Shown: piece by piece, positions 1 to 7,303 of the stretch | How positions within the stretch are numbered: the stretch's first letter is position 1 | How the letters are laid out: every line of letters begins with the position of its first letter | Assembly (NCBI RefSeq): GCF_001467955.1 | Contig: NZ_LNYR01000031.1 | Span: 270,699-334,698 of the forward strand | Origin: Legionella quateirensis | GTDB lineage: Bacteria; Pseudomonadota; Gammaproteobacteria; Legionellales; Legionellaceae | Direction: 5' to 3' | DNA length: 64,000 bases | The notes under the pieces: generated by a model | Told to the model about the DNA's origin: nothing | Databases searched by the model: none | Seen by the model: the letters and a program-made list of their open reading frames with translations, nothing else | Made by a program: the position numbers and the translations under genes

Positions 1-1
1 T

Positions 2-721
2 TGGAGTATCGATTATAAAGGACAATTTCGATTGGGTAATAACCAATTATGCTATCCATTAACTGTGACGGATAACTTCAGCAGATATTTATTGGCTGTT
101 GAAGGCTCAGAGCGTATTTCTGGAGTGAGTACTAAAGAAGTACTTACTCGATTGTTTACAGAGTTTGGTTTACCTTTAGGAATACGCAGTGATAATGGCC
201 CACCATTTGCTGGCACTGGAGTAGGAGGATTAAGCAGGCTTTCGGTATGGCTTATTAAGCTTGGAATCGTTCCTGAGCGAATTAGGCCAGGACACCCTGA
301 GGAAAATGGACGTCATGAACGCATGCATCTGACACTTAAAAAAGAAACCGCATCACCACCCAAATGGGATCAAAAAGAGCAACAATACACTTTTGATTTG
401 TTTAAAAAAATGTTTAATGAAGAAAGGCCTCATGAGGGAATCGAATTTAAAAGGCCTGCATGGCTATATAATCAATCATCACGCACTCTTCCTTCCCGTA
501 TAGCACCAGTTGAATATGATTCTTCTGTTGAGAAAACAAGAAGAGTCCGTACCAATGGAACAATGAAATGGCTAGGGAAAGAGATTTTTCTTTCGGAAAC
601 ACTCATTGGGGAAACAGTAGGAATGAAGCCTCACGCTGAAAATGAATGGAAAGTATTTTTTTCCTTTTTACCTATTGCTATTTTTAATGAAAAATTACTC
701 AAAGTAACCAAATTATGTTAA
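2..721 (+). CDS. IS481-like transposase, 5'-truncated by window edge
   Basis: The reading frame is open from base 2 with no start, so the gene begins upstream of the window. A TTG at 32 is internal. The visible 239 residues are an integrase core. The first catalytic Asp lies in WSIDYKGQF near the edge, the second in RSDNGPPFA, and the Glu in GHPEENGRHERMH, which is the usual DDE order. The tail PTEYD/RRVRTNG-like segment before the stop resembles the C-terminal part of IS481-type transposases that act as cut-and-paste or copy-out enzymes on the element ends. The protein ends about 50 bp before the presumed IS terminus. Whether the complete transposase is functional is not visible. Confidence 0.8.
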   Translation, partial: WSIDYKGQFRLGNNQLCYPLTVTDNFSRYLLAVEGSERISGVSTKEVLTRLFTEFGLPLGIRSDNGPPFAGTGVGGLSRLSVWLIKLGIVPERIRPGHPEENGRHERMHLTLKKETASPPKWDQKEQQYTFDLFKKMFNEERPHEGIEFKRPAWLYNQSSRTLPSRIAPVEYDSSVEKTRRVRTNGTMKWLGKEIFLSETLIGETVGMKPHAENEWKVFFSFLPIAIFNEKLLKVTKLC

Positions 722-753
722 TTTAATGTTACCGATGTGTCCGGACATTTATG

Positions 754-774
754 TTACCTATGTTCCGGTCACAC
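754..774. repeat. Candidate terminal inverted repeat of the IS
   Basis: Read on the minus strand from 774 inward this gives TGTGACCGGAACATAGG, followed by a second imperfect GTCCGGACA block. A TGT-initiated end directly downstream of an IS481-like transposase fits the family. The mate is outside the window, so the inverted repeat itself cannot be confirmed. Confidence 0.5.
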
Positions 775-995
775 AGTGCAGTGCCAGTGTTTATAATCTC
801 TGGTCAAATTAAAAACTATTAATATGGGATAGCTTAGCGTAACGTCGGGAGACTTCACACAACTTTAGGGACATTACCTACTATACTTTTATTGTTCGAA
901 GTGTGTTCGCAATCAGAATAATCATGGTGTCGCCGTTCAATGATCTGAGATGAGTATTCGGTGACAATAATTTATATTCAAAAGGTTGAGTAGAG

Positions 996-2552
996 ATGAA
1001 ACTCAATGTGACAGAATATGTTTTGCGCCATCATCAACAACGTCAGAACCATCCTGCGTTGTTGCTTGTGGATGATGTTGGCCTTTATCAATCGATCAGC
1101 TATTCTCAATTATATCACGATGTATGCTGTTTAATTGCCGGATTGAAGGGGTTAGGCGTTGCGGATAAAAGTATCGTATGTATTCAGGCAGATGATGTGT
1201 ACGATTTAATTTTGTTGTTTTTGGCCTGCAATGGATTGGGCTGGATTCCCTGCTTGTTGTTGAATAATTTGAGTGATGATGAAACCGATTACATCCTACA
1301 GGACACTCAAGCCGCATTATTTTTTTGCTTAAAAACAGAAACTACTCCGATAACTAATCCTGTAGCAACACGAATGGTAATGCAAAGAGAGTTTCAGGAG
1401 TTAAAAGCAGCTCCACGTGAACCTTTTGTACCACAAACACATTTTAACGACCCGGCTTTTCTTTTTTATACATCAGGCAGCTCAGGACAGCCAAAAGGAG
1501 TATTGCATGCGCAACATGCCATTCTGGCAAGAGAGCTTAATATAAAAAGCTGGTTGACATTAAAGGCTGATGATCGGGTGATGCAGACAGATAATCTGTG
1601 TTGGACCTATTCCATGTATACCGGTCTACTGGATCCGCTTATGGTTGGGGCTACAGCAGTAATAATTAAGGCCTCAAACACTACTTCTCTTGCAGAAAGT
1701 CATATTACTCCTGATCACTGGTTAAGAATGATTGATTATTATCAGGTCAGTATTCTTGCATCTACTCCTGATATTCTGCATTCTATTGCCGCCTCCAATT
1801 TGCTTTCTAATTATCCAAATCTGAAATTAAGGCAGGTGGGGGCAGCAGGATCTTTGATGATGGAAAACACTCAGGATTTGTGGATAAATCAGTGTCATTT
1901 TCCCATATATATCGCATTAGGCATGTCAGAAATTTCAACATTTATCAGTACGGGACCCAATATTCCTTATCGTAAAAATAAACTTGGGATCATTCAACCG
2001 GGTAGAAAAGTAGCTATAGTGCCGATAGAGTGCAAAGAGCAACCCGTTCCCGCAGATACACCGGGCATGTTGGCTATTCATCGTGATGAGTTAGGGTTAA
2101 TGATTGGTTATTTGAATGATACAGATCCCGAACGACATTTTCGCGGTGACTGGTTCCTTACTCAAGACATTGTCAGCATGGATAAGGAGGGGTATATCGA
2201 ATATTTAGGAAGGGCTGATTTAATCATAAAGGTAAACAGTGGCTTTCGAGTTTCACCTTTAGAAATTGAACATGTACTTAATTTACATCCACAAGTAGTA
2301 GATTCCGCATGTGGGGCCCGTCAAGAACACAATTCTGCGAGCAATCAAATTATTGCTTATGTAGTCGTCACTGCATTGCAAGCTGACGTCGTTGAAAGCA
2401 TTATTCGATTACTTAAAGATCATCTGACCGATTATAAAATTCCCAATCAATTGTATTTTGTGACCAGTATTCCGCGCAGCAATCGGAATAAGATTCTCCG
2501 AAGTGAGTTGTGCAAATTGGTCCCGATTCAAGTACATTCAATCAAATTATAA
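996..2552 (+). CDS. AMP-dependent acyl-CoA synthetase/ligase (ANL superfamily)
   Basis: Adenylating enzyme of 518 residues, normal length for the family. It should activate a carboxylic acid as an acyl-AMP and transfer it to CoA or another thiol. The ATP-binding P-loop FYTSGSSGQPKG lies near residues 157-168. The GDWFLTQD segment near 383 carries the ribose-binding Asp. The hinge region follows (YLGRADLIIKVNSGFRVSP), and the C-terminal catalytic lysine is in PRSNRNKILR near 499. The shape is closest to benzoate-CoA ligase-like or short-acid ligases, but the substrate cannot be read. The start is the ATG at 996, after a purine-rich AGTAGAG. It is transcribed alone, with about 220 bp on either side, so no pathway partner is visible. 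Confidence 0.85.
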   Translation: MKLNVTEYVLRHHQQRQNHPALLLVDDVGLYQSISYSQLYHDVCCLIAGLKGLGVADKSIVCIQADDVYDLILLFLACNGLGWIPCLLLNNLSDDETDYILQDTQAALFFCLKTETTPITNPVATRMVMQREFQELKAAPREPFVPQTHFNDPAFLFYTSGSSGQPKGVLHAQHAILARELNIKSWLTLKADDRVMQTDNLCWTYSMYTGLLDPLMVGATAVIIKASNTTSLAESHITPDHWLRMIDYYQVSILASTPDILHSIAASNLLSNYPNLKLRQVGAAGSLMMENTQDLWINQCHFPIYIALGMSEISTFISTGPNIPYRKNKLGIIQPGRKVAIVPIECKEQPVPADTPGMLAIHRDELGLMIGYLNDTDPERHFRGDWFLTQDIVSMDKEGYIEYLGRADLIIKVNSGFRVSPLEIEHVLNLHPQVVDSACGARQEHNSASNQIIAYVVVTALQADVVESIIRLLKDHLTDYKIPNQLYFVTSIPRSNRNKILRSELCKLVPIQVHSIKL

Positions 2553-2772
2553 AGACGCCTTGGCTAGGAACTCGTGGTTTGGACAAGCCGAGGAGATTAT
2601 AAACAGTATTCGAAAATAGAATAGTGGTTATTTATATTTCATATAGCGAGTCTCATTCCATAGGAATTTAGAAGAATATAAATTGTATATTATTGATTTT
2701 AAATGTTTTTTAAATTTACCCATAGAGAAATTTGAATGTTAACCTGTCTTCGTCACCTCAAGTCTGATTGCT

Positions 2773-3414
2773 GTGATTTTGATCACTCAATATAATCACT
2801 GTCCGTTGTTACCTTGGAGTCCTGATGTGATGGATGACATACTCACAGTAAGTTCTGAGCATCTTGTGAATGCCGGACAAGAATCTCAGATAAATCTAGG
2901 TCAAACCAGTTTGCAGAGTAGTGTATTCAATAATGAGGTTAATGATAAACTGGAACGATTAATTAAAGAATTCACCTGGCCTAATCAAACAACTTTAATA
3001 CCGCAGGAATCTGAATCCAGTGCGAATACCCAATCTGTTGATTCTTCGGAATATCTGGATCATGATTTAAAAAATAACAGTAGGATAATGCAACAACAAG
3101 CTGCATTTTTTACCTCATCATTACCTACAGGACAAACAAAGCAAAAACAGGTTTCAAATGAAGGGCATAAGAAATCAGCGCATACTTTAAGGAAAGAAAA
3201 TGCGCTGTTCGCACTTAATGTCGGTTTTGGTGTGGGTTTAGCTTGTGGAATGATTGGAGTGCCAATAGGTTTTTTTGGTCAATTTGTACTGGGAGTTACT
3301 CTGTCAAGCATGGCTTTGGGTTTCATGGCTTTGGGTATCGTTCTTTCCCTTTATATTTTGCATAGGGAACGCAAGGATGAATGCATGAATTCAGCAATTT
3401 CCTGTACTCTTTGA
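2773..3414 (+). CDS. Hypothetical protein with two C-terminal membrane segments
   Basis: I do not recognise this 213-residue protein. The first 130 residues are polar, Gln/Ser/Asn-rich and probably poorly ordered. Residues about 145-200 contain two adjacent hydrophobic stretches joined by a short Gly/Pro/Phe turn (GVPIGFFGQF), a hairpin-like membrane anchor, followed by a short basic tail. The annotated start is GTG at 2773; an ATG at 2830 (MDDIL) is a reasonable alternative. A polar N-domain plus C-terminal membrane hairpin is common among Legionella effectors, so a translocated membrane-anchored protein is possible, but this is inference only. Confidence 0.5.
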   Translation: MILITQYNHCPLLPWSPDVMDDILTVSSEHLVNAGQESQINLGQTSLQSSVFNNEVNDKLERLIKEFTWPNQTTLIPQESESSANTQSVDSSEYLDHDLKNNSRIMQQQAAFFTSSLPTGQTKQKQVSNEGHKKSAHTLRKENALFALNVGFGVGLACGMIGVPIGFFGQFVLGVTLSSMALGFMALGIVLSLYILHRERKDECMNSAISCTL

Positions 3415-3554
3415 GGTAATAGAGCATCATTCATAATGTCTGTTGTTTCGTTCATTTTATTCTCTGCAACGGGTATGGAGCTAAGGATTTGATCTTGAGC
3501 TTTCAATAATGAACTATTGGATGCATATCTATTAAAGGATTGGGATGTATCCAC
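3351..3554 (-). CDS. Possible small protein, 67 aa, convergent with the preceding gene
   Basis: Minus-strand frame starting at GTG 3554, preceded by GGAGGTGA, an excellent Shine-Dalgarno sequence but only 3 nt from the start. The product is polar and helix-prone with a natural composition and no membrane segment. Its 3' end overlaps the 3' end of the plus-strand gene by 64 nt. No family is recognised. It could equally be a chance frame. Confidence 0.28.
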   Translation of the reverse strand: MDTSQSFNRYASNSSLLKAQDQILSSIPVAENKMNETTDIMNDALLPQRVQEIAEFMHSSLRSLCKI

Positions 3555-3689
3555 TCACCTCCAAAATACAAAAAAGACAGCATTGATAGCCGTACTTAAG
3601 GCCCCTTCGACTGAATTAGTGATACGGAGGTATTTTGTATTATGATCAAGCTCATTTATTCTGATCCCCTACTGTAGGAGTTTTACCTT

Positions 3690-4001
3690 ATGTATAAACT
3701 TTGTTTCAATGTTCCTGAAACACATCTTGAACTAGTTAAAGAAGCGATTTTTGCCGCTGGGGCAGGAGTTATTGGTAATTATTGCAAATGTTCATGGCAA
3801 GTATTAGGGGAAGGCCAGTTTATGCCCTTAGCTGGGAGTAATGCATTTATCGGCGAACTAAACCAATTAGAAACAGTAGCGGAATATAAAGTTGAGACTG
3901 TTTGTGAACATGCATGTATCAAGGAGGTTATTGAAGCCTTAAAAAGCAGTCATCCCTATGAAACGCCTTCATATGAAGTTTGGCAATTAGAGGCATTTTA
4001 A
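3690..4001 (+). CDS. NIF3-like / YqfO insertion-domain protein
   Basis: Small 103-residue protein resembling the stand-alone YqfO/NIF3 insertion-like domain, a ferredoxin-like fold related to CutA. Diagnostic pieces are the N-terminal YKLCFNVPETHLELVKEAIF strand-helix unit, the central AGAGVIGNYCKCSW glycine-rich turn and the C-terminal SSHPYETPSYEV motif near residues 87-98. These stand-alone proteins are widespread in gammaproteobacteria and their biochemical role is not settled; metal or ligand binding is often assumed. The start ATG at 3690 has GTAGGAG about 10 nt upstream. It is transcribed alone. Confidence 0.8.
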   Translation: MYKLCFNVPETHLELVKEAIFAAGAGVIGNYCKCSWQVLGEGQFMPLAGSNAFIGELNQLETVAEYKVETVCEHACIKEVIEALKSSHPYETPSYEVWQLEAF

Positions 4002-4050
4002 TCATGGAACATGAATAATCACCATCCTGTTGATTTACTCTAATTCCGTC

Positions 4051-4224
4051 TTATAACCAGAATAATCGAACCCAGAGGTACAATAGAGACATTCCTATAA
4101 CTGGAATAATTACAAAACCAAGAAATAAATGTATCTGAGTTCGATTTTCTGAGGATGAGCGATAATATTTTAAAAATTTCTTGAAAATAGACATGAACAT
4201 CAGCCTTTTATCTATTGAGTTCAT
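4051..4224 (-). CDS. Small single-pass membrane protein (57 aa)
   Basis: A short minus-strand frame fills most of the gap between the NIF3-like gene and the VOC gene. It has a basic N-terminal half (KKFLKYYRSSSENR) and one strongly hydrophobic helix near residues 31-57 (HLFLGFVIIPVIGMSLLYLW), a plausible positive-inside membrane topology. Starts are possible at codon 1 (4224), codon 9 or codon 11; the last is preceded by AAAAGG at good spacing. No family recognised. The support is the coherent hydrophobic/basic pattern, not homology. Confidence 0.4.
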   Translation of the reverse strand: MNSIDKRLMFMSIFKKFLKYYRSSSENRTQIHLFLGFVIIPVIGMSLLYLWVRLFWL

Positions 4225-4427
4225 GACAGAATACTATGGAACTCATGTTCATTAAACATTCTATTTTACTCAGGAATAAAAATTGAGAAACCGGATGTGT
4301 TGTTCTTGATGCCAAACGATGCATATTGAGCGGTTCAATAATGACTAAATTGGGACGTGGTTGGTTGCTCAGTCAAGGTAATAATGGATATCATCGGGCA
4401 GTTAATAAATCAATTACTGAGATCACT

Positions 4428-4880
4428 ATGACAGGCACTTTCCTGACCACATCGATGACACCAGAGCTTTGTTGTTCCAATTTTAAATCCAGTCTTTCTT
4501 TTTACGTTGAATTGCTTGGATTTAAAATTCAATATCAGCGAGAACATGAAGGATTTGCAATGCTTGAACGACAAGGTTCACGTATTATGCTGGATGAAAT
4601 AAGAGCGAATACAGTTATGGGGAATAAACGGGTATGGATTACAGCGCCTATGGAAAGACCATTTGGCAGAGGAATTAATCTGGAGATTAAAACTACCCAG
4701 GTTGAACAGCTGTATCAAGTTTGCGAAGAATCAGAAGCTACTATTTTTTTACCTATCGAAGATAAGTGGTATCGAGCAGGTAACGTAGAGATTGGAAATC
4801 GTCAATTTATAGTTTTAGATCCGGATGGATATATGCTGCGTTTCGTGGGCGAGCTTGGTGTGCGTCACCTGAGCGAGTAG
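4428..4880 (+). CDS. VOC-superfamily (glyoxalase/bleomycin-resistance-like) protein
   Basis: Small vicinal-oxygen-chelate fold protein of 150 residues from the ATG at 4428. The fold signatures are a first beta-alpha-beta unit (SSLSFYVELLGFKIQYQRE), a middle INLEIKTTQVEQLYQ unit and the closing FIVLDPDGYMLRFVGE, which carries the usual C-terminal metal-ligand Glu. Such proteins either bind bleomycin-like drugs or act as lyases or dioxygenases; the substrate cannot be read. The frame is open further upstream (TTG 4326, ATG 4341), but that extension does not look like part of the fold, so I prefer 4428. There is no operon partner. Confidence 0.75.
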   Translation: MTGTFLTTSMTPELCCSNFKSSLSFYVELLGFKIQYQREHEGFAMLERQGSRIMLDEIRANTVMGNKRVWITAPMERPFGRGINLEIKTTQVEQLYQVCEESEATIFLPIEDKWYRAGNVEIGNRQFIVLDPDGYMLRFVGELGVRHLSE

Positions 4881-5046
4881 TGAACATGCCTTAATAAAAT
4901 GTGATGTTTTGGGATTTTTTAATCCAGGATACTGGATTTTAGTGTGGTTTGATTCATTATTTATGAGAGCGTTTCATTTACTATGTTGAAAAACTACTAT
5001 TCTGTATTGCATACTTCACTCCTGACATCAACACACAAAGATCGTA

Positions 5047-5265
5047 ATGAATAAACTACAGAAAATCTCTTGTCCCATCTGCGGTAAACAAAATACCTGG
5101 CATTCTGAAAATACCTACAGACCTTTTTGCTCTGAACGATGTAAACTGATAGATTTGGGCGAGTGGGCCAACGAAACACGAAAAATTCCTGGAGACCCAG
5201 TTGATCCCACTAGTTCACCTGCTGGTAATGATATTGCTGATGAATCTGGAGATCAGTTCTTTTAA
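5047..5265 (+). CDS. yacG: DNA gyrase inhibitor / zinc-binding protein YacG
   Basis: A 72-residue protein with the YacG zinc site: Cys9 and Cys12 in CPICGK, and Cys28 and Cys32 in CSERC, followed by the conserved [10 protein letters not shown] segment. In E. coli YacG (65 aa) binds GyrB and inhibits gyrase; the acidic C-terminal tail here resembles the region involved. In many gammaproteobacteria yacG lies next to coaE and pilus genes, but here it stands alone among accessory genes. The start ATG at 5047 has only a weak AAAGATCG upstream. Confidence 0.88.
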   Translation: MNKLQKISCPICGKQNTWHSENTYRPFCSERCKLIDLGEWANETRKIPGDPVDPTSSPAGNDIADESGDQFF

Positions 5266-5358
5266 TTGTTTTAATCTTGAGATAGGAGATGAGCTCAAGT
5301 TCCAGTTACTGAGCATTGAGGGTATGAGCTTTGATGCATCAAGATATAAAAGCCCTCA

Positions 5359-6996
5359 TTAGAGTTGCAATCCAGAATCATGTTCTTTATTGAATTCAGG
5401 CAACTCGTGTTTTATCGTAGCAAGCGCTTCTTCAAGTGAATTTGCTTGTGAAATTGCTTTAAATACAGTTAAGCGTTTGTCCAGATGTTCTGTATTTCTA
5501 GTGGGATTTTGTTCTTTTATTTGAGTGTTTTTCTCGATGCCATTCTCAGCAATTGCTTTAATCACTGTAAAATCATCATTCGCTTTTAATGCTTTGATTA
5601 AATTAGCCAAATTAGGATAGAGCTGCGCTTTTAAAGATACCCCAGGCTCGACAAAGTGGCCACTTTGCAAAATGGAACATAATTCCAGATTGTACCTGTT
5701 ATCCGGTTGGGTTACTTGTTTCGTCATTAAATCCAGATCGGTAGGATCTTTCGGTCCAGGAGATATTCCAAATTTATTCTTATATTCACTCCATTCATGC
5801 TTAATCGCTGTCATTTCTGGACTGTTATCCAAACTGCTTATATAAAGTTCTGCTAAATCAATGAATGCAGATGTTGAATGATCCGTGCTATTAAGTAATA
5901 GCGTTATCCCTTCATTTAATTCATAGAGCTGCTCATTTTCTTGATATTCCTCGCTGTTTTTATCCAGTGAATTTTTATTGAAAAATAAAATCCTACCTGA
6001 TTTTTCGATTAAATCTTGAACTTTAGTACTTAAAATAGGACCAAAATCACTAATATTGTTCTCGATAATTTGCGTTAATTGACTTGCGGATAGTCCGTAT
6101 TTACCTTTAATTTCAGCCCATTCCTTTTTAATAGCCTTTGTTTCTTCTGTGTCGTCCAGAATGTTGATAAACAGCTCTGTCATATCAACAGCTTGTCCTG
6201 AAACGGGTTTTTTTTCATCAAAAAGAACGGACATTCCGCGTATAAAATCGATGAATTTTTCGTTTAATTTCATTTGGTTAGGATTAATGATGGTTAAGTT
6301 GTTTTCCAGGATAATATTTTCCGTTTTCGCGAGCATTTTACGTATAGTAATAGTTCCTTCTTTCCATTTTGCAATGTTTCTATTGAGATGGCCTTGTCGA
6401 GTATTCAAATTTTTAGAGGTATCCTCTATAAGTGCGTTTAATTTTGGTTCAATCTGGCTCCATTCATCAGCTGAAAATTCACTTTGATGATCATATAGAA
6501 AATCACTTAAAACATTAATGGCAGAAAAAACACAGTTCTTTTCGGTTAAGTCATTTGCTGTTTCACGCAATCCGGGCATCAGAGTATATTTTTTTTGGCT
6601 GTCGATTTTAACTTCTTTAAAATATTCCAGGAATTTGTTTACCATATCTGAGGACATCTCAAAGCTGAGCGAGTCTAGTTTTGGGTGCATTAACATAGGA
6701 CTATCATCTTGCCAAGATGCTTCCTTGGATCCTTTAAGCTTTTGAGCAATTGAATGATGAAGTATGTTTTCCAGCCAATAACTGGCAACTGGAAGAACCA
6801 TATCCAGATCATTATTCGGAGAGAAGCCTTCTGTTATTATATTTTCCCCATTATAAACAACATTTATGGCAGTATGGCCACTAAAGGTACGTTTCTCCTT
6901 AATCCAATCAATAGGATTGGTCGATCTGGGAACTGTTATTATCTGGATGGCACTGAGCGTTGATGCTCCAGTTAAATCATTCATGATGTATCTCAT
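5359..6996 (-). CDS. Candidate effector with permuted papain-like His/Cys pair and internal repeat
   Basis: Unrecognised 545-residue soluble protein. The N-terminal 170 residues contain SGHTAINVVYNG (His41), then ITEGFSP, then EKNCVFSAINVL (Asn154-Cys155). A His that precedes an NC nucleophile-like motif is the order seen in circularly permuted papain/NlpC-P60-like folds. The middle of the protein carries a duplicated block of about 50 residues: ILDDTEETKAIKKEWAE ... KYGLS and SLDNSPEMTAIKHEWSE ... KFGIS. The C-terminus is Glu-rich (ELPEFNKEHDSGLQL), as in many Legionella Dot/Icm substrates. ATG starts exist at 6996 and 6984. Family, effector status and enzymatic activity are inference. Confidence 0.6.
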   Translation of the reverse strand: MRYIMNDLTGASTLSAIQIITVPRSTNPIDWIKEKRTFSGHTAINVVYNGENIITEGFSPNNDLDMVLPVASYWLENILHHSIAQKLKGSKEASWQDDSPMLMHPKLDSLSFEMSSDMVNKFLEYFKEVKIDSQKKYTLMPGLRETANDLTEKNCVFSAINVLSDFLYDHQSEFSADEWSQIEPKLNALIEDTSKNLNTRQGHLNRNIAKWKEGTITIRKMLAKTENIILENNLTIINPNQMKLNEKFIDFIRGMSVLFDEKKPVSGQAVDMTELFINILDDTEETKAIKKEWAEIKGKYGLSASQLTQIIENNISDFGPILSTKVQDLIEKSGRILFFNKNSLDKNSEEYQENEQLYELNEGITLLLNSTDHSTSAFIDLAELYISSLDNSPEMTAIKHEWSEYKNKFGISPGPKDPTDLDLMTKQVTQPDNRYNLELCSILQSGHFVEPGVSLKAQLYPNLANLIKALKANDDFTVIKAIAENGIEKNTQIKEQNPTRNTEHLDKRLTVFKAISQANSLEEALATIKHELPEFNKEHDSGLQL

Positions 6997-7303
6997 TTAC
7001 TTAATACATACTTAAAATATTAGACTAATTTTAATCGGACTGGTGCTGTATTGAACCGGTGATTCATGAGCGTCCGTATTGAATTGATGCGGCAATTGAT
7101 TAAGGTAGGGAAAACAACACATCAGGAACAGGTCTTGTATTTTGTGCTCTTGAATTTTTTATCGTCGGTTTTACGGGATTGTTCATAATTCCGTGAGGAA
7201 GCTGGTATGGAGCTATTTAGAGCTGAACTGAGTCTTCATTTCTTAATATTTTATTAATGTTTGCCTGTCATACTGCGCGCAAAACATCAAGTGAGTATAA
7301 AAG
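6997..7303. other. Divergent intergenic region
   Basis: This is the promoter space between the minus-strand 545-residue gene and the ankyrin gene. The only strong element I see is the tandem PmrA-like box at 7242-7261. No RNA gene or further frame is evident. Confidence 0.6.
7242..7261 (+). promoter_or_regulatory. PmrA-box-like tandem repeat upstream of the ankyrin gene
   Basis: The sequence reads CTTAATATT, a 2-nt spacer TT, then ATTAATGTT. The Legionella PmrA regulator binds a tandem cTTAATatT-N2-cTTAATatT element; the first half here is a perfect match and the second matches 7 of 9. A CATACT, usable as a -10, begins 7 nt downstream, and the start codon is 43 nt downstream. PmrA controls many Dot/Icm effector genes, so this supports effector status for the downstream gene. 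Confidence 0.6.

Larger units (their letters stand above)
1..776. mobile_element. Right part of an IS481-like insertion sequence (left part outside window)
   Basis: The window opens inside a transposase with an rve/DDE integrase core. About 30 bp after its stop codon comes a sequence that, read inward from 774 on the minus strand, begins TGTGACCGGAACATAGG, which fits an IS481-type terminal end. The other end lies before base 1, so element length, target duplication and completeness cannot be judged. The family assignment rests on the DDE motif spacing and the TGT-type end. Confidence 0.6.

Noticed and set aside
3351-3554. Strong claim for the convergent 67-aa protein
   Set aside because: Shine-Dalgarno is only 3 nt from the GTG and the 3' end overlaps a neighbour, so it is listed at low confidence and not as a finding.
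7000-7019. CTTAATACA-TA-CTTAAAATA, another PmrA-box look-alike
   Set aside because: It sits only a few bases before the start of the minus-strand 545-residue gene and points the wrong way for it. For the ankyrin gene it is too far upstream; probably AT-rich coincidence.
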